A stretch of 64,000 nt of DNA from Perilla frutescens (GCA_026008535.1 BRKX01000004.1:13417501-13481500); one strand, 5' to 3'. Positions 1 to 11,235 are shown, numbered from the stretch's first letter. The notes: generated by a model from the letters alone, not told the origin. Translations and numbers: made by a program.

Positions 1-70
1 CATCTTTGGTTAAAGCAAAAAAGTCCTGAAAAGTACATAATCGTGTAAAGATTTTGGTTGATTTCAAGTT

Positions 71-893
71 ATGAGCACAATCAAGGAAGGAAGATCTACG
101 ATTCGATCACCACTGCTTGAAGGTAACAACTATGCTTACTGGAAAGCAAGGATGGGGGTGTATGTAAGATCAATAGATGAGTTTGCATGGAAAAATTCCA
201 TTGAATGATGGGATAAACTAACTCTTTCCAAAATTGGAAAGCACATGGATATTGAAGAAGAAGAATGGTCCGTGCTACAGAAAAATGGTACGATGTTAAC
301 TCTAAAACTCTCAATGCTATATTATCTGCAGTCGATTTAGAGACATTCAGTCCAATCTTAGCATATGAGACTGCTAAAGCTGCATGGAATATTCTGGAAA
401 CCACCTTTGAAAAAATTATCTCGGCTTCAAAATCTTACTTCTAAGTTTGAAAATCTTAGAATGGAAGAAAAGGAGTCTATAGGTGACTTCAGTGCTAGAC
501 TGAGAAGCATATCCAGTGAGAGTTTTGCTCTTGGTGAGCCCATGAACAACGAAAAACTTGTAAGAAAGGTGCTCAAATATCTTCCAAAGAAGTTTGTCTA
601 CAAAGTTGCTGCCATAGAAGAAACCAAGGATATTTAGAGTAAGAGGCTTGATAAATTGATAGGGTCTTTGAGAACATTTGAGATGAATCTAAAAGATGAA
701 GATAACACAGTTCAAGAAAGAGATGAATTGCTCTTAATGCTGAAGTGTCAGAAGATGTACCTGAAAAAGTACAGAACAAAACTCCTGTACTTGATTCAGA
801 AACAATGAACTCAATGGTCTTGATTACTAAGAACTTCAGTCGAATGTTGAAAAGAGCTAACAAGCAGTCTTCAAGAAAGTTCAAGAACAGAAG
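71..893 (+). pseudogene. Copia-H gag, N-terminal part (broken)
   Basis: The structural (capsid) protein of the host copia element starts at the ATG at 71. The opening residues MSTIKEGR lead into a copia gag motif of the form LLEGNNYAYWKARMGVY. A TGA stands at 206-208, the reading then shifts frame, and a stretch around 361-430 (AAWNILETTFEK) passes into the frame open to 637 (MEEKESIGDFSARLRSIS, then LPKKF). That frame ends in TAG, and homologous sequence continues with more stops to 893. Exact breakpoints of the frameshifts are not certain. The piece ends at the ATAAC target duplication of Copia-1; gag resumes at 21289. Confidence 0.8.
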
Positions 894-1089
894 ATAACTG
901 TTGGTCCTGGGCGAGTGGATATCAGTTTAGGGGGGGTGAATAAACTGATAAAACTTTTTACTTTGAGTGCGGAATAATAGGGCCCTTTGACTCGCTTAAT
1001 GAAACTTATCAATGCACAAACTTATTGAACATTTAAGACAGTTTAAGTGCAGCTTGTGTGGGATTATGTGCAGTTCAAAGATATGCAAT

Positions 1090-2460
1090 AACCAGAATAG
1101 TACAGCACTGGTGCATCATTTTTCACCAAAAATAAACGTTCCGACTTTCATCGGCAAGCCCACACTGCAGAGTACAGTGGCGAGCAGGATTGTCTCTCAA
1201 AGGACCGGCGAGGATTACTCTTGACTTTCAGTCTGCGTGCCCAAACTTCCAGAAACGTGTTTTGTGTGAATTATGTAACAAAATAAATCGAAGAATTTAA
1301 ATAACCAACTAACAAAAATACGTGTGCAAATGAACTGAATTGAATCAAGGATAAAAAGGGTATTCCGGATCCAACGAACTCCACTCCACTTATAATACCG
1401 ATCACAGATGCAGAAATTAATTAATCAAATTATGCAAATCAGTTATAGTCACCGAAGATGCTTCTGACATGACCTCATCTCTCCATACTGTTTCGATAAT
1501 TAAGAAGACGCTTCATTAATTACTTCCCTAATCGACTGACAACTGTAAGAGACGCTCTATAAGTTTAATGAGCCAACAGCAATGAGCACAAGAAAGACCC
1601 GATTCTTAACTTACAGACTCTGACGCAGGACTGTAAAATTAACTCTATTATTCCCCTAGTTATTTGAGCAACTGTTTTACCACTTATTAAACCTAAACCA
1701 CGATTACGTATGGCCGATTTAAATTGGCTAGTAATTAATCACAACCTACCAAATATTTGAAACTACTCGATAGACTTAGAATAATTACGACCCGAAATCC
1801 AAGAATAACAGATACATGCATCAATTAATTATAAACAAACAATTATATCTCACAATTATATAAGCGGAGCTTCATCGTCGTCACCGAAGTACAAATAATT
1901 TAGCTACTTTGCATGCTGGAATTAATCAACCAAAAGTTGTATAATCACGCGATGATAATATCGAAAGAAAGAAGAAAATAAAACTGAATTGAAACTGGGT
2001 GCTGCTGCGTTTCTCCCGTTTCTGGCGTGTGTCTGAAAAATAAACTAAATACCTAATATATATCTACAATCCATAAAAGAGATAGATTCTAATAGGAAAT
2101 AAAATCCTAGTCTAAATAATTATGGCAATTCTCATGCAAAATACTCCTAGAGGCGGTGAGAAAGCTTTTCCGCATCCAGACTCGCGTGTGGGCCGAGAAT
2201 TAAGTTCAGCAAGCCCAAAACGTATTCTGGACCGGGCCAGAAATCTGTCTCAATATTCCAGTTGCATGCCCTTGCAGCTCGGTCCGCTCGAACTTCTTCC
2301 TTTTCTTCACTTTTATCTTTTCTTACACCAAAAACTTCCTCTTTTCTCCACTTTTACACCACATCCCTACACAACTCAACAACACATCATATATCCAAAA
2401 TACACAACTAGGGGATAAATAATAAGGAGAAAAGGCACCAAAAAGTCGTGATAATAACAA
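1090..2460. other. Unassigned block inside the Copia-1 left LTR
   Basis: This stretch differs in texture from the rest of the LTR: it lacks the CAGTT/AACTG-rich composition seen after 2580. Its left edge reads GGTGCATCATTTTTC and its right edge GAGAAAAGGCACC, which are imperfectly inverted. That suggests an insertion (LTR fragment or short element), but I could not find a clear target duplication. The right LTR has lost this interval, so presence or absence cannot be tested internally. A 98-codon open frame at 2122-2418 has no recognisable motif and is not annotated. Confidence 0.4.
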
Positions 2461-3060
2461 GTAGAATAAGTCCTATCAAGCACACAAGCAATTTATAGAG
2501 GTTCAAAGTCTCAAACTTCTACGTCCTCTCTTCCTTCCGCAGAAGGGCAACTTCACTATATAACTTGAGTTTCTTTATAAATTATACAATGAAGGACAGT
2601 TGGCTGAACCTGGTAACTGCTCGCTACCTCAGCGGGTCAACGACTCACACTTGAAGTCCCTCACTGCTCGCTAGAAAGGTAGGTGCTATTGTCGTCTTTA
2701 CAAAGTTTTAGATCTCTTTTGATCTTCAAGAGGTTAGTCTTGAACAGGGGTTATCAACTGATGTGCTCCTTCAATTGAGCTTAGTAGTTGATCGTTGTAT
2801 AGCTAAAACTGAGAAGACTGCCCTGGCTGGATTATCAATAGCTGGCTGATTATCTTGACTCTTGTGAATTTCTTCTTCTCAGTAGAACTCTAGCAGTTTC
2901 TATTAAATGCTTAACTTAAGCTTGAGTGAGAGAGAGAAAGAAAAGCTCTTGCTTGTATATGCGAAAGTTGTGCAGGTGAATGATTCTTCTTAATTCTGCT
3001 TGAGAGAGTTGAGAGTTCTTGGTGTTCTGCTTTACACATTTAAACTCTGATTCACTCGCC

Positions 3061-3067
3061 TTTTATA
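3061..3067 (-). promoter_or_regulatory. TATA box of the Copia-1 LTR
   Basis: On the minus strand the sequence reads CTCCTCTATAAAAGGCGAG, a strong plant TATA box. Transcription would run left toward 899. About 15-25 bases upstream (3082-3092) is CCCAACGGTCA, a full match to the plant M-phase activator consensus YCYAACGGYYA. Function is inferred from sequence only. Confidence 0.65.
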
Positions 3068-3332
3068 GAGGAGTGATTTTATGACCGTTGGGTTCCATTG
3101 TTCATTGATTGGTGGCCCTGTTGGCTCATCAATGGAGAATCATCGCTTGGAGCTTTTGGTTTGAAGTAGTCGTTACTCTGCCAATCGATCTTCATTGGAT
3201 ATTTAATTCCATGATCTTTGTTGAAGCATTTACTCCAAGATTCGGCAGTTTGAGCAATAACCTCCAAGGTTCTCTGGCTTCAGTTTTCTTGGCAGCTTTG
3301 AGTTCCAGTTGACAGTTCTGGACTTATCAACT

Positions 3333-3670
3333 AAGTTTTACTATTGCTCTAGTTGGTAGTTTTAAGATCGTCAGCTGAGTTTGGCTGTTGCTCCAGTTGG
3401 CAGTTTTAAGCTCATCAGTTGAGTTTGGCTGTTGCTCCAGTTGGCAGTTTTAAGCTCGTCAGCTGAGTTTGGCTGTTGCTCCAGTTGGCAGTTTTAAGCT
3501 CATCAGTTGAGTTTGGCTGTTGCTCCAGTTTGCAGTTTTAAGCTCGTCAGCTGAGTTTGGCTGTTGCTCCAGTTGGCAGTTTTAAGCTCATCAGCTGAGT
3601 TTGGCTATTGCTCCAGTTGGCAGTTTTAAGCTCGTCAGTTGAGTTTGGCTGTTGCTCCAGTTGGTCATCA
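3333..3670 (-). repeat. Tandem array of 44-bp units in the Copia-1 LTR
   Basis: The phrase GAGTTTGGCTGTTGCTCCAG recurs with a period of 44 bases (starts near 3377, 3421, 3465, 3509, 3553, 3597, 3641), preceded by a diverged unit at 3333. Units differ by a few substitutions such as CTCATCAG versus CTCGTCAG. Each unit carries CAGTTGGCAG and TCAG(C/T)TGAG. On the minus strand the array lies upstream of the TATA box, in the U3 position, where enhancer repeats occur in other retroelements. The other LTR has lost the region, so copy number cannot be compared. Confidence 0.85.
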
Positions 3671-4000
3671 GTTGGATACTTTCTGTCTTCAGTCTAAACT
3701 GATCTCTTATCAGTTCCTTTAGTTGACTCTTTTCTTCCTCAACTTAACTGACTTAGTTGTTAGTTTGTTTCAACTGTTCAACTTCTTGACTTCTTAGTTC
3801 AGTTGACTTCTGACGTATCCTTCAGCTTAGCTGACCATGCTCTTGATTGGTTGACTTTGACTTTGCTTGTTATCCTTTTTGATGATGCCCTGGATTGATC
3901 AGCTCCGATCTGCAGCTTGACTTTCAGTCAATTTTTCACAAATAATTTTGACATCTCATCAAAACCTAATCTAGGGGTTCCTTGATAGTTTTTCCTAAAA

Positions 4001-4014
4001 ATTTCCCCCTTTTT
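4001..4014 (-). other. Polypurine tract of Copia-1
   Basis: On the minus strand this reads AAAAAGGGGGAAAT immediately before the 3' LTR, the expected plus-strand primer for reverse transcription. GATGATG just upstream in element sense is also typical of SIRE-like tracts. Confidence 0.75.
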
Positions 4015-4492
4015 GATGATGTCTAAACTTTGTTGATGATGATGGGAAAAGCTGCAAATGTAGCAAGTTTGCTTAAGCAGTTTCAGAGCAATTTAGAGAA
4101 AATATTTGATATGAGTTTTTTATTCAAGTATCATAGCATTTTCCATTAGCTTTTGTCATTCATGCTGTTATTCAGGTATTAACGCATTTAAGATATGCAT
4201 GAAATTCAAGTATTAGAGCAATTTAGACATCAAATTTAAGCGCATGTTCTCATTCTTTTATTTTGGACATGCTTTCATTCTAGTATTAGAGCATTTTTCA
4301 TTTAAGCATCAGAGCATTTAAGTTAATCATACTTGAAGTAACAGAGCATGAGCATTATAAGCATGGTCAAAATGTATATTATATATATTCACTTTAAAGC
4401 ATCTTGTATTTTCAAGAGTAGTTAAAACTACTAATCTACTCCCTGAAAGTTGCTTCTTTGCTCCTTTTCTTTCTGCTCGACTCTCCTTTTTC
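4015..4492 (-). other. AT-rich spacer with degenerate repeats
   Basis: A non-coding stretch between the end of ORF A and the polypurine tract. It holds several imperfect copies of a phrase like ATTCAAGTATTAGAGCATTTA (around 4170-4330). No coding potential or promoter is visible. Confidence 0.5.
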
Positions 4493-6349
4493 TTAAGCTC
4501 TTTGCATCCTCCATGCTTCCCCCTGAAGCTGTTCTTTCCCCTCATGATGAATTTCTCTTTGAATTTGATCCCAAAGAGTTAAGCATCCATCATCTATCTG
4601 TTCTTCTTCTTCCCCCTTTTTGGCATCATCCAAAAGGTGAAATGGATCGTATGATGGTAGTGGCAAGCTTGGTAGAAAGGTGAATGCAGTTGCCATATTG
4701 TCATCACGATTTAAGGGAACTGAAGGAATTTGCATGGGTGAGGAGAGCCATGCATATGCTTCTTCAGTTGTCACGAACTGACCTGGAGTAGAGGTGAGAG
4801 AGACTGATTGCTCTCTGAAGTTCATCGAGGCCAAGTTGTTGAAGATCTCATCGTTTGAAGGAATGGGTGGATCATCAACGAAGGGTGAGCATGAGGAGTT
4901 GGCCGGTTCATTGTTAAGGAGAGGAGCATGGGCTGGTATGCTCAGCTGGATTCGCTTGATTATCGAATCCATTATTTCTGAAAGCGTAGGTGGTGAGGAG
5001 AGTGGATGATTCATCTAGTTCCGACTCCATGTTCCTTCATTGATCCAGAAGGTGGAGCCACGGGTATGGATGAGGTGGAACATTGTTGACTCATCCAATT
5101 GATATCGTCATATGTGGTACTGCAGGTACCGTCGTAGTTGGTTGAACAGAGAGGAGTATGTGCTTTCAACGAGACCGAAACAGCTTCTAAGCTGGTGGTC
5201 TTGAACTGGTTCAAACTCAACTTCAATGGGGTCAAGTTGAACTGACGGTAGAGGTTGGGAGCTAGCTGATATTGTAGGACGATCACTCAGCCTTGAAACA
5301 GGTTCGCTCTAAATCATCAGCTCTCTTTCGTCAGAGGAGCTGACTTGTGCCTCCAAAGGTGCCTTTCCACGATCTGAGTTGGAGGGCCTTTGTCGACATG
5401 AACGCTTCAGGATCGGATGACCGTAGATAGTGGGGAGCATGTCCCTTCTTTTGAGCTGTTCACCATTGGGGATAACCTCATCAAACTGGCTTTAAATGAT
5501 ATGGCTTATGCGACTCATAAACCCGATCTTTTCACGAAAAGAGCCAGTGGATGGGTTATAGGCCGTTTGCTCTACATTAGCTCGCAATTGAGTAAGGATG
5601 AAAGAGGCCCAGCCGCCTTTACATCTGTAGTATAGAGCGGCTGTGAGATGGGGTTTGATGTCTAAGAAGTGGACTGTCACAAAGTTTCCATGTAAGATGT
5701 GGCCGGTGATATCCAAGAGTTGGAGGATATCATTTGGTATACTCTCCTTCAGCCGATGTGAACAGTCATAGTGGTTGATGTGAGGAAGCTTCCAAGCATC
5801 CCATAGTGCATATTTGCAGGGCAATAGCAGGGTCATCACATCTGGACCGTCGCCTGAAAGATGAAGAGTAGACATCATCGTCTCTTTCGTCAATGTGATC
5901 GTCTTGCTCCAGTTGGTAGAAATAATATTGTCGCCAGAGATCGTGGCATTGTAGTAGAATTCCACAACATGAGAAGGTAAATTCTTGAGTGGAACGATCA
6001 TCAAAAATGGTAACAGCCCAGTTGCCTCCAGTGGCCTATAAATCCTTTGAAAGTCTTCTGAGCCGAGGCAGGCGTTAAGATACTCTAGACTTAGAGTTTT
6101 ATCTTTCTTCAGCTTCTTAAGAAGTAGATTAGCGTCGACCGTCTGAAATGGGGGCTTCATATCTGCAAAAAGATGTTGTTTTAGTTTAGAGAGCAAGTGT
6201 TTAGGAGAGAGAAGACTTATCAGATGATCAGAGCAAGAAAGAGATGGGATTTGCAGATGATCGGAGCCTTCATCTCTGTGCATATATTTATTTAGCTTTG
6301 CATGCAGGAATCGAGGGTACTCGATTGCTTTTCTTAGCTGATCAGCCAT
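4493..6349 (-). pseudogene. Copia-1 accessory ORF A (unrecognised, paralogue of B and C)
   Basis: One reading frame runs from the ATG at 6349 (MADQLRKAIE) to a stop at 4493, broken by in-frame stops at 5492-5494 (TAA), 5309-5311 (TAG), 5108-5110 (TGA) and 5015-5017 (TAG). Frame continuity across all four stops shows a single former protein of about 618 residues. The first 285 residues look globular, with VVEFYYNATISGDN and a later GGWASFILTQLRANV; the corresponding sites in C are VVEFYLSSKGYDD and NVNWAQYFFEQIKKYV. The rest is Ser/Pro/acidic and low-complexity, ending in a Lys/Glu-rich tail. No signal peptide, membrane segment, zinc knuckle or protease motif was seen. Function unknown. It lies last before the 3' LTR, with its own TATA-like box 150 bp upstream. 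Confidence 0.7.
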
Positions 6350-6498
6350 CCGATTTGATGGAGGATTAGCTGAATTAATGAGGATTACATCTCAGCCGTT
6401 TGATGAAGAGGTAACTTTATGATCTTGTGGCTGAGGAGTAGCTTCTTTGAAAATAGGGTAGTTGCCATAAATAGCAAAATATTTTCTGCAGATCTTGC

Positions 6499-6506
6499 TA
6501 TTTATA
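6499..6506 (-). promoter_or_regulatory. TATA-like box upstream of ORF A
   Basis: Minus-strand GAGATATAAATAGCAAG lies about 150 bp upstream of the ORF A ATG. It is followed by a leader without an earlier long frame. Position and sequence fit a plant core promoter; activity is inferred. Confidence 0.45.
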
Positions 6507-6706
6507 TCTCAGTAAAAAAGTATTTTCTTTTTCAAGTTTGAAGAGTTGATTTAATATCAACGCAGAGATATATTAATTGCAGCATTTTGAGATAGAACCC
6601 TATTTTGAAATTGTAACCGTTTGAGTATAATATAAGAAATTTTATAATTGCAACGGTAAAGAAATGTAATTATGATAAGCTTTGAAAAATAAAAACTTAT
6701 CCTGAT

Positions 6707-8692
6707 TCAGTTGGGATACAGTCCAACTGATTTGACGGCTTTGACGATTGGATGATCAGTTGAGACTTGCTTCTTAGTTGTCGCTGAAGAACTGGCTGAA
6801 GTGGAAGCTGTATTTGAACTGAATTGATCAGTTGCTTGGCTCTTAGTAGACAGTTTCCGCTTCTTGAAGGGCCTAGCTGGACTAGCTGCACTGTTTCCTT
6901 GCGATGCAGTTGTGGTCTTTGGCAGTTCAGGCCTTGCAGTTCTCCGGGCTTGTTGAAGATGAAGTTGGATGGCAACTGACGACTTTTTCATCCTTTGACT
7001 AAGGGATTGGCAAGTTCCTTTTGACGATGATCGAAACTGATAATTTTTCATAGGCAACTGCATGCCTTTTGAGCTAGATGTGAGCAGTGGAGTGACATAG
7101 CTTTTGGATAGGAGGCTTGGTGATGTGGCAGTGTCTTCATCATCACTATCGCTCTTGTCAGCACCCCTTGGATTCTTCTGGATAGCCACAACTTCAGTTT
7201 GTGATAGATATGGTTCTATCTTTTCAACGACCGGTGGAGTTTGTCATGAAGGCTCAGCCGACTGACTTGATAAATTATCAAAGTTCAGTTTTCGACTAAG
7301 CGAGCCAGTTGGGCAGTTGACTAGTCTATCTGCAGTTCCAACTGCTTGAGGCACGATGCTGGTCTTGATTTCTGCTAATAAGACGGTGGCTGGAATCTTG
7401 TTGTCAATCCAGTGACGCATGATGTGCTGGACTTGCACAATGGTTGGAGGAAATAGATTTGATGAACCTATCCATTTGATGCTCCAAGTTTCTTCTCGCT
7501 GCCAACAGCTCATGCCGTGAAAGGAAGTTAGCAGAAAATGAGACTAGATGGACATAGAATGTCTCCAGTTATACCAATAGAAATACCGATGGAGTTGTTT
7601 GAACAACTCTTTGTCACGTTGTGCAACAAAGGCAAAGTGATTGAGAAGTAGATTGGTCACTTCCTTTTGTGCACCTTTGACAGCATATTCACCACTATAA
7701 AAAGTGCGAATATTCTCTTTAGTCAGCTGGAGAGGAGGACATGTACTTCTGAAGTAGTCCGCTCCATAGTTTGGATGAGGGATTCCAATGAATGGAATAA
7801 GTTCATCTGGATCAGAGCAAACCTGGAAATCAACTAGCGATCCGTTCTTTGATTTTGGAGACTGAACGGCGTTGGCAGTTGAGTTGCTCGATGAGTGATT
7901 ACTTGGCTTGGCTCTGGCTTTTCTCTTTTTCTTTAGCGACTGAAGATGTGCAGTTCCTTTCTTGGGAATCCAGACAGAGATAAGAACTTGTAATGACTCA
8001 TCATTTGGAAGCTTCAGCAGGTCTTCAAGCATTTTACTCATTCTTAGAACAAGTCCAACCTTGGACTCAAATTTACCAGAGTTCTTTGAGTTAGAGGCCT
8101 TGATGACTTTATGCTTGAATTGTTGGAAGACAAATTCTGCCCAGTTCATTTTTCGCCCTTCAGCAAGGTGAATCATAACTTTGTATCTCTCTTGGGTGAG
8201 TTGACTCAGGCTTCCAATGGCCCCGAACATCATCTTGTTCGTTATGTCAAGTAGAACTCCATACTCGGGCTTCAGGTCAGTTTTAGCGGTTGTAAAACTG
8301 AATTGCTTGTCGCAGGTTGAAGCTTTCAATTTTCGCCAGTACAATTCTGCAGATTCCTTTAGATCTTGAACGGATGAACCTTCATGTGGGAGTTGGAACA
8401 CTTCTGCAATTGTCCTTTCAGTGATTTGAAGCGGTTGTCCTTGAATCACTGATGACACTGTCTTTCCATCTGCAGATAATTTTGCTTGAAGCAAAAATTC
8501 ACTCACCAAATATTGTCTAAAGAACTTTGGTTGTGTTTCCAGGTAGTAAAGAATTTCTGTCTTGTGAAGATTAGACAGAAGGAGTGGGTTATTTGATTCA
8601 TTTAGAATTAATTAAAATTTCTTTCTATCAAGAAATTTATCTCTCATAAGATGTTCTTTGAAAGAGTTTGAAGATCTGGATAATTCGGCCAT
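6707..8692 (-). pseudogene. Copia-1 accessory ORF B (unrecognised, paralogue of A and C)
   Basis: A single frame from the ATG at 8692 (MAELSRSS) to the stop at 6707, about 661 codons, interrupted in frame by a TAA near 8614, TAG at 7544-7546 and TGA at 7244-7246. The start was chosen because A, B and C all begin MA(D/E) and RDKFLD follows in both B and C. The middle carries MNWAEFVFQQFKHKV (C: VNWAQYFFEQIKKYV) and ADYFRSTCPPL..TKENIR (C: VDFFRTACPPM..TEENIR), then RYFYWYNWRH (C: RYVYWYLWRH) and HGMSCWQREETW (C: HGMSFWRREEKW). The last 160 residues are Ser/Lys-rich and basic, possibly a nuclear or nucleic-acid-binding tail. From memory it resembles transposon-linked hypothetical proteins of Lamiales; function unknown. 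Confidence 0.72.
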
Positions 8693-8795
8693 CTTTGAGG
8701 TTGGCTGAGACTTTAGGAGTTTAAGATCTTTTGGGAGAGAGTTTTAGAGATTGTAGAAGGAGGGGACTTTTTGAGAGTTTTGAAAGAGAGGGGCC

Positions 8796-8802
8796 ATTTA
8801 TG
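8796..8802 (-). promoter_or_regulatory. TATA-like box upstream of ORF B
   Basis: Minus-strand CACTCATAAATGGCCCC lies 104 bp upstream of the ORF B ATG. The leader that follows is C/T-rich (CCCCTCTCTTTCAAAACTC) and ends CTCAAAGATGG, much like a plant 5' untranslated region. A degenerate box, so confidence is modest. Confidence 0.38.
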
Positions 8803-9056
8803 AGTGTTGAGACAGGCTTATGAATCTGTTGGTTGGAATAGTACTAGCCTCTGGTCTCTTTTGGTCATTGACAATTAATGACTTTCACATGTGTCATTGT
8901 TTTTGCAACGGTCAAAATTTCAAAATAAATGTGAGGCTTAACATTTATTTGAAGTAAAAAGAATTTTTATAAATATATCAAAAGATATAGTTACAAACTG
9001 ATTAACAAGAAGTACACTTAGGGCTTTTCTAATAAGGTTTTAACTTGATCAGCCAC

Positions 9057-11056
9057 TTAGTCCTTCTTGTGATCAGTTTTCCTTTTCATAGCCAGCGGTT
9101 CATGAAGATCCTCTTCTCCATCCTCGTCAACTGGTTGCACTTCAGGAGAATCGTCAAGAAGGTCGATGATGCTGTCATCCAGTTGAGGGGATTCCTCGAA
9201 TGTTAACTGCCTAGCTACAGATGCTATGACAGTTTGGTTTGGGATGTGAGCTGCTACAGTTCCAGCCCTTTGACTGCTTTGAGCTTCTTCGTTGAACTGG
9301 TTCTGCACCTCCCGAAGCTGTTGCTGCCTGAGTTTTAACACTTCATTGAGCAACAAATGTTGTTGAACTTGAGGTTTTTTCCACTGTTGCTGCTCAGCTT
9401 GAGTTTACAGATGTGGCAATCTGATGTTGGCCCAGTTTAGTAGATCATTCATTACTTCCAACAACGTTTGTTGTTCTGGATGTGGATGGTTCCTTCGAAT
9501 GGTAAGCATTCTTTTCAAGGTGATGACTGGATTTTGGTATGGAGTTTCCTGTCCAGTCTATTGCATGCTCCACTTTTCTTCCCTTCTCCAGAAGCTCATC
9601 CCATGTAGAGCAGTTAGGAGAAAATGAACTTCAGAATTGAAGCAATGTCTCCATAGGTACCAATAAACATACCTTGTTAGGGCTGCATACTGAGCGGCAG
9701 TACCAATCACATCTTCAATAAAATTTTCAGTAATGAATTTCTGTACTTGTTCGTCAGCCCAGCATTTGACGATTTCAGCTCTTGATAGAGCTCTTATATT
9801 TTCTTCGGTTTCTTCCATTGGGGGGCACGCAGTTCTGAAGAAATCCACCCCTGAGTCCTTTGGAGGAATTCCTCTGTCAGGCACAACATCATATCCGTCA
9901 ATTGGTGCTACATCAAACACCTTGATATTATGAGGAGGCAGTTTCAGAGGGGGTGGAGGCCCTGATTTCTTCTTTTTCCCTTTTAGTTGAACTGCTGCAG
10001 ATTTCTTCTTTGACTTGCCAGTTCTTTCCTTGAACTGAATTGGCTTGGCAGGGATCTTTTCTTCAGGTGAATCAATAGATGATCTGCAGCGAACTTGGCA
10101 TAGTGGCTTAGCTTTAATTGAGCTTCCCAACATTTGGCTTATTGGGAGATTATCATCTGAGTCGGAGTCTTCTTGAGGCATTTCAACAGCAATTTCTTTG
10201 CCATTTCTTTTTGCAGCCTCCTCTGCTTTCTTTGAGATGGCAGCAGTTGACTGACTGCTCTTGATGTTTATGGATTTTGCAGCTAGCTGCCTTCTAGTTG
10301 TTGCTGGTATAAAATCCAGTTTGCCGATCTTCAGAGTGTCGGTTTCTTCTATCATGTAGTCAAAACTGCTTTCCAATATGATGCTGATTCTGCTTGGATA
10401 GCATATCTTTTGATCAAATTCTATTGGTGACCAGTTCTTCTCCAAAATATCAACGTACTTCTTTATTTGCTCGAAGAAGTATTGAGCCCAGTTGACGTTA
10501 GTGCCTCTAACGATCGCTGCACATATTTTGTACTTGTGCTCCGATATTTCTGAGTGGCTTCCAGTTGTTCTAGTGATCATTCTAGTAGCAACTGATGGAT
10601 CTGCACATTCCTCCCTCACTCTTGTGTGGATCTGCACATTCCTCCCTCTTCCACTGACGGTAGGCTTCCTCTTGATCCACTTCAACATCTTGCAGTCTTG
10701 TTCCATTAGATGGGAGTTTAAACAGTCTTTTCGAGCAGTTCTGGAGTTACGATCAGTTCGACTCCACGAACTTCAGTCTCTATTTTGTCATCGTAGCCTT
10801 TTGAACTTAAGTAAAACTCAACCACAGCCTCTGGATAAATCTTTGATGGATACTCTTCTGTGAAGCTTTTCAGGCCACTTTGTTCTATCTTCGTGATCAG
10901 TGAGTTGCAAAGATCGGAATCTGAACATTTTTCTCTATAAGCCCCTATATCCAGGAACTTGTCTCTGTAGAGATTCATTTGGAATCCTCGTGAAGATTCA
11001 CCAGTTCTTTTAAACTCAAACTTTCATCGAACAGTTGGTGCGCATCTGTCAGCCAT
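9057..11056 (-). pseudogene. Copia-1 accessory ORF C (unrecognised, paralogue of A and B)
   Basis: Starts at the ATG at 11056 (MADRCAP), with a TGA ten codons later; the frame reopens through MNLYRDKFLD to 10718, where a frameshift occurs. After disturbed sequence (10570-10720, with a duplicated 20-base phrase) it continues to 9057 with in-frame TAG at 9558 and TAA at 9405-9407. Shared blocks with B are listed under ORF B. Distinct parts are a Lys/Ser-rich centre with SGPPPPLKLPP near 9955, a Gln-rich probable coiled coil (9290-9400) and an acidic C-terminus (DDSIIDLLDDS). It is the first accessory frame after RNase H. No envelope features were seen. Confidence 0.72.
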
Positions 11057-11235
11057 GAAGTTTTTTGGATAAATGATTCAGGAAGGGTAAATTGGCTTTG
11101 ACTGAGTTTAGGAACTGAATGATTTTACTTTCATAAAATTTGCAGAACAGTTTCAAGAATTGAAGGATGAGAGATGCCTTAACTCTTTACTGTGTTTGAG
11201 ATTGGTAAAAGTGTAAATGAGAGTTCAGCCATCCC

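Larger units (their letters stand above)
899..4000 (-). repeat. Copia-1 3' LTR (left copy), about 3.1 kb
   Basis: It begins TGTTGGTCCTGGGCGAG and ends GTTTTTCCTAAAA, where the right copy has CCTAACA, so the terminal CA has mutated. It pairs with 17481-17663 and 21149-21283. It contains a TATA box near 3061, an array of 44-bp repeats (3333-3670), a foreign-looking block (about 1090-2460), and a high density of CAGTT/AACTG between 2580 and 3960. It is followed on the element side by a polypurine tract, which fixes the orientation as minus. Confidence 0.85.

Noticed and set aside
2122..2418. 98-codon ORF in the Copia-1 left LTR
   Set aside because: No motif, composition like the surrounding LTR insert, and not conserved elsewhere in the window.
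3333..3670. CRISPR-like regular repeat
   Set aside because: Contiguous 44-bp tandem units without spacers, in a plant LTR.
4493..11056. Accessory ORFs A-C as envelope genes
   Set aside because: I looked for a signal peptide, hydrophobic membrane segment or furin-like site and saw none.
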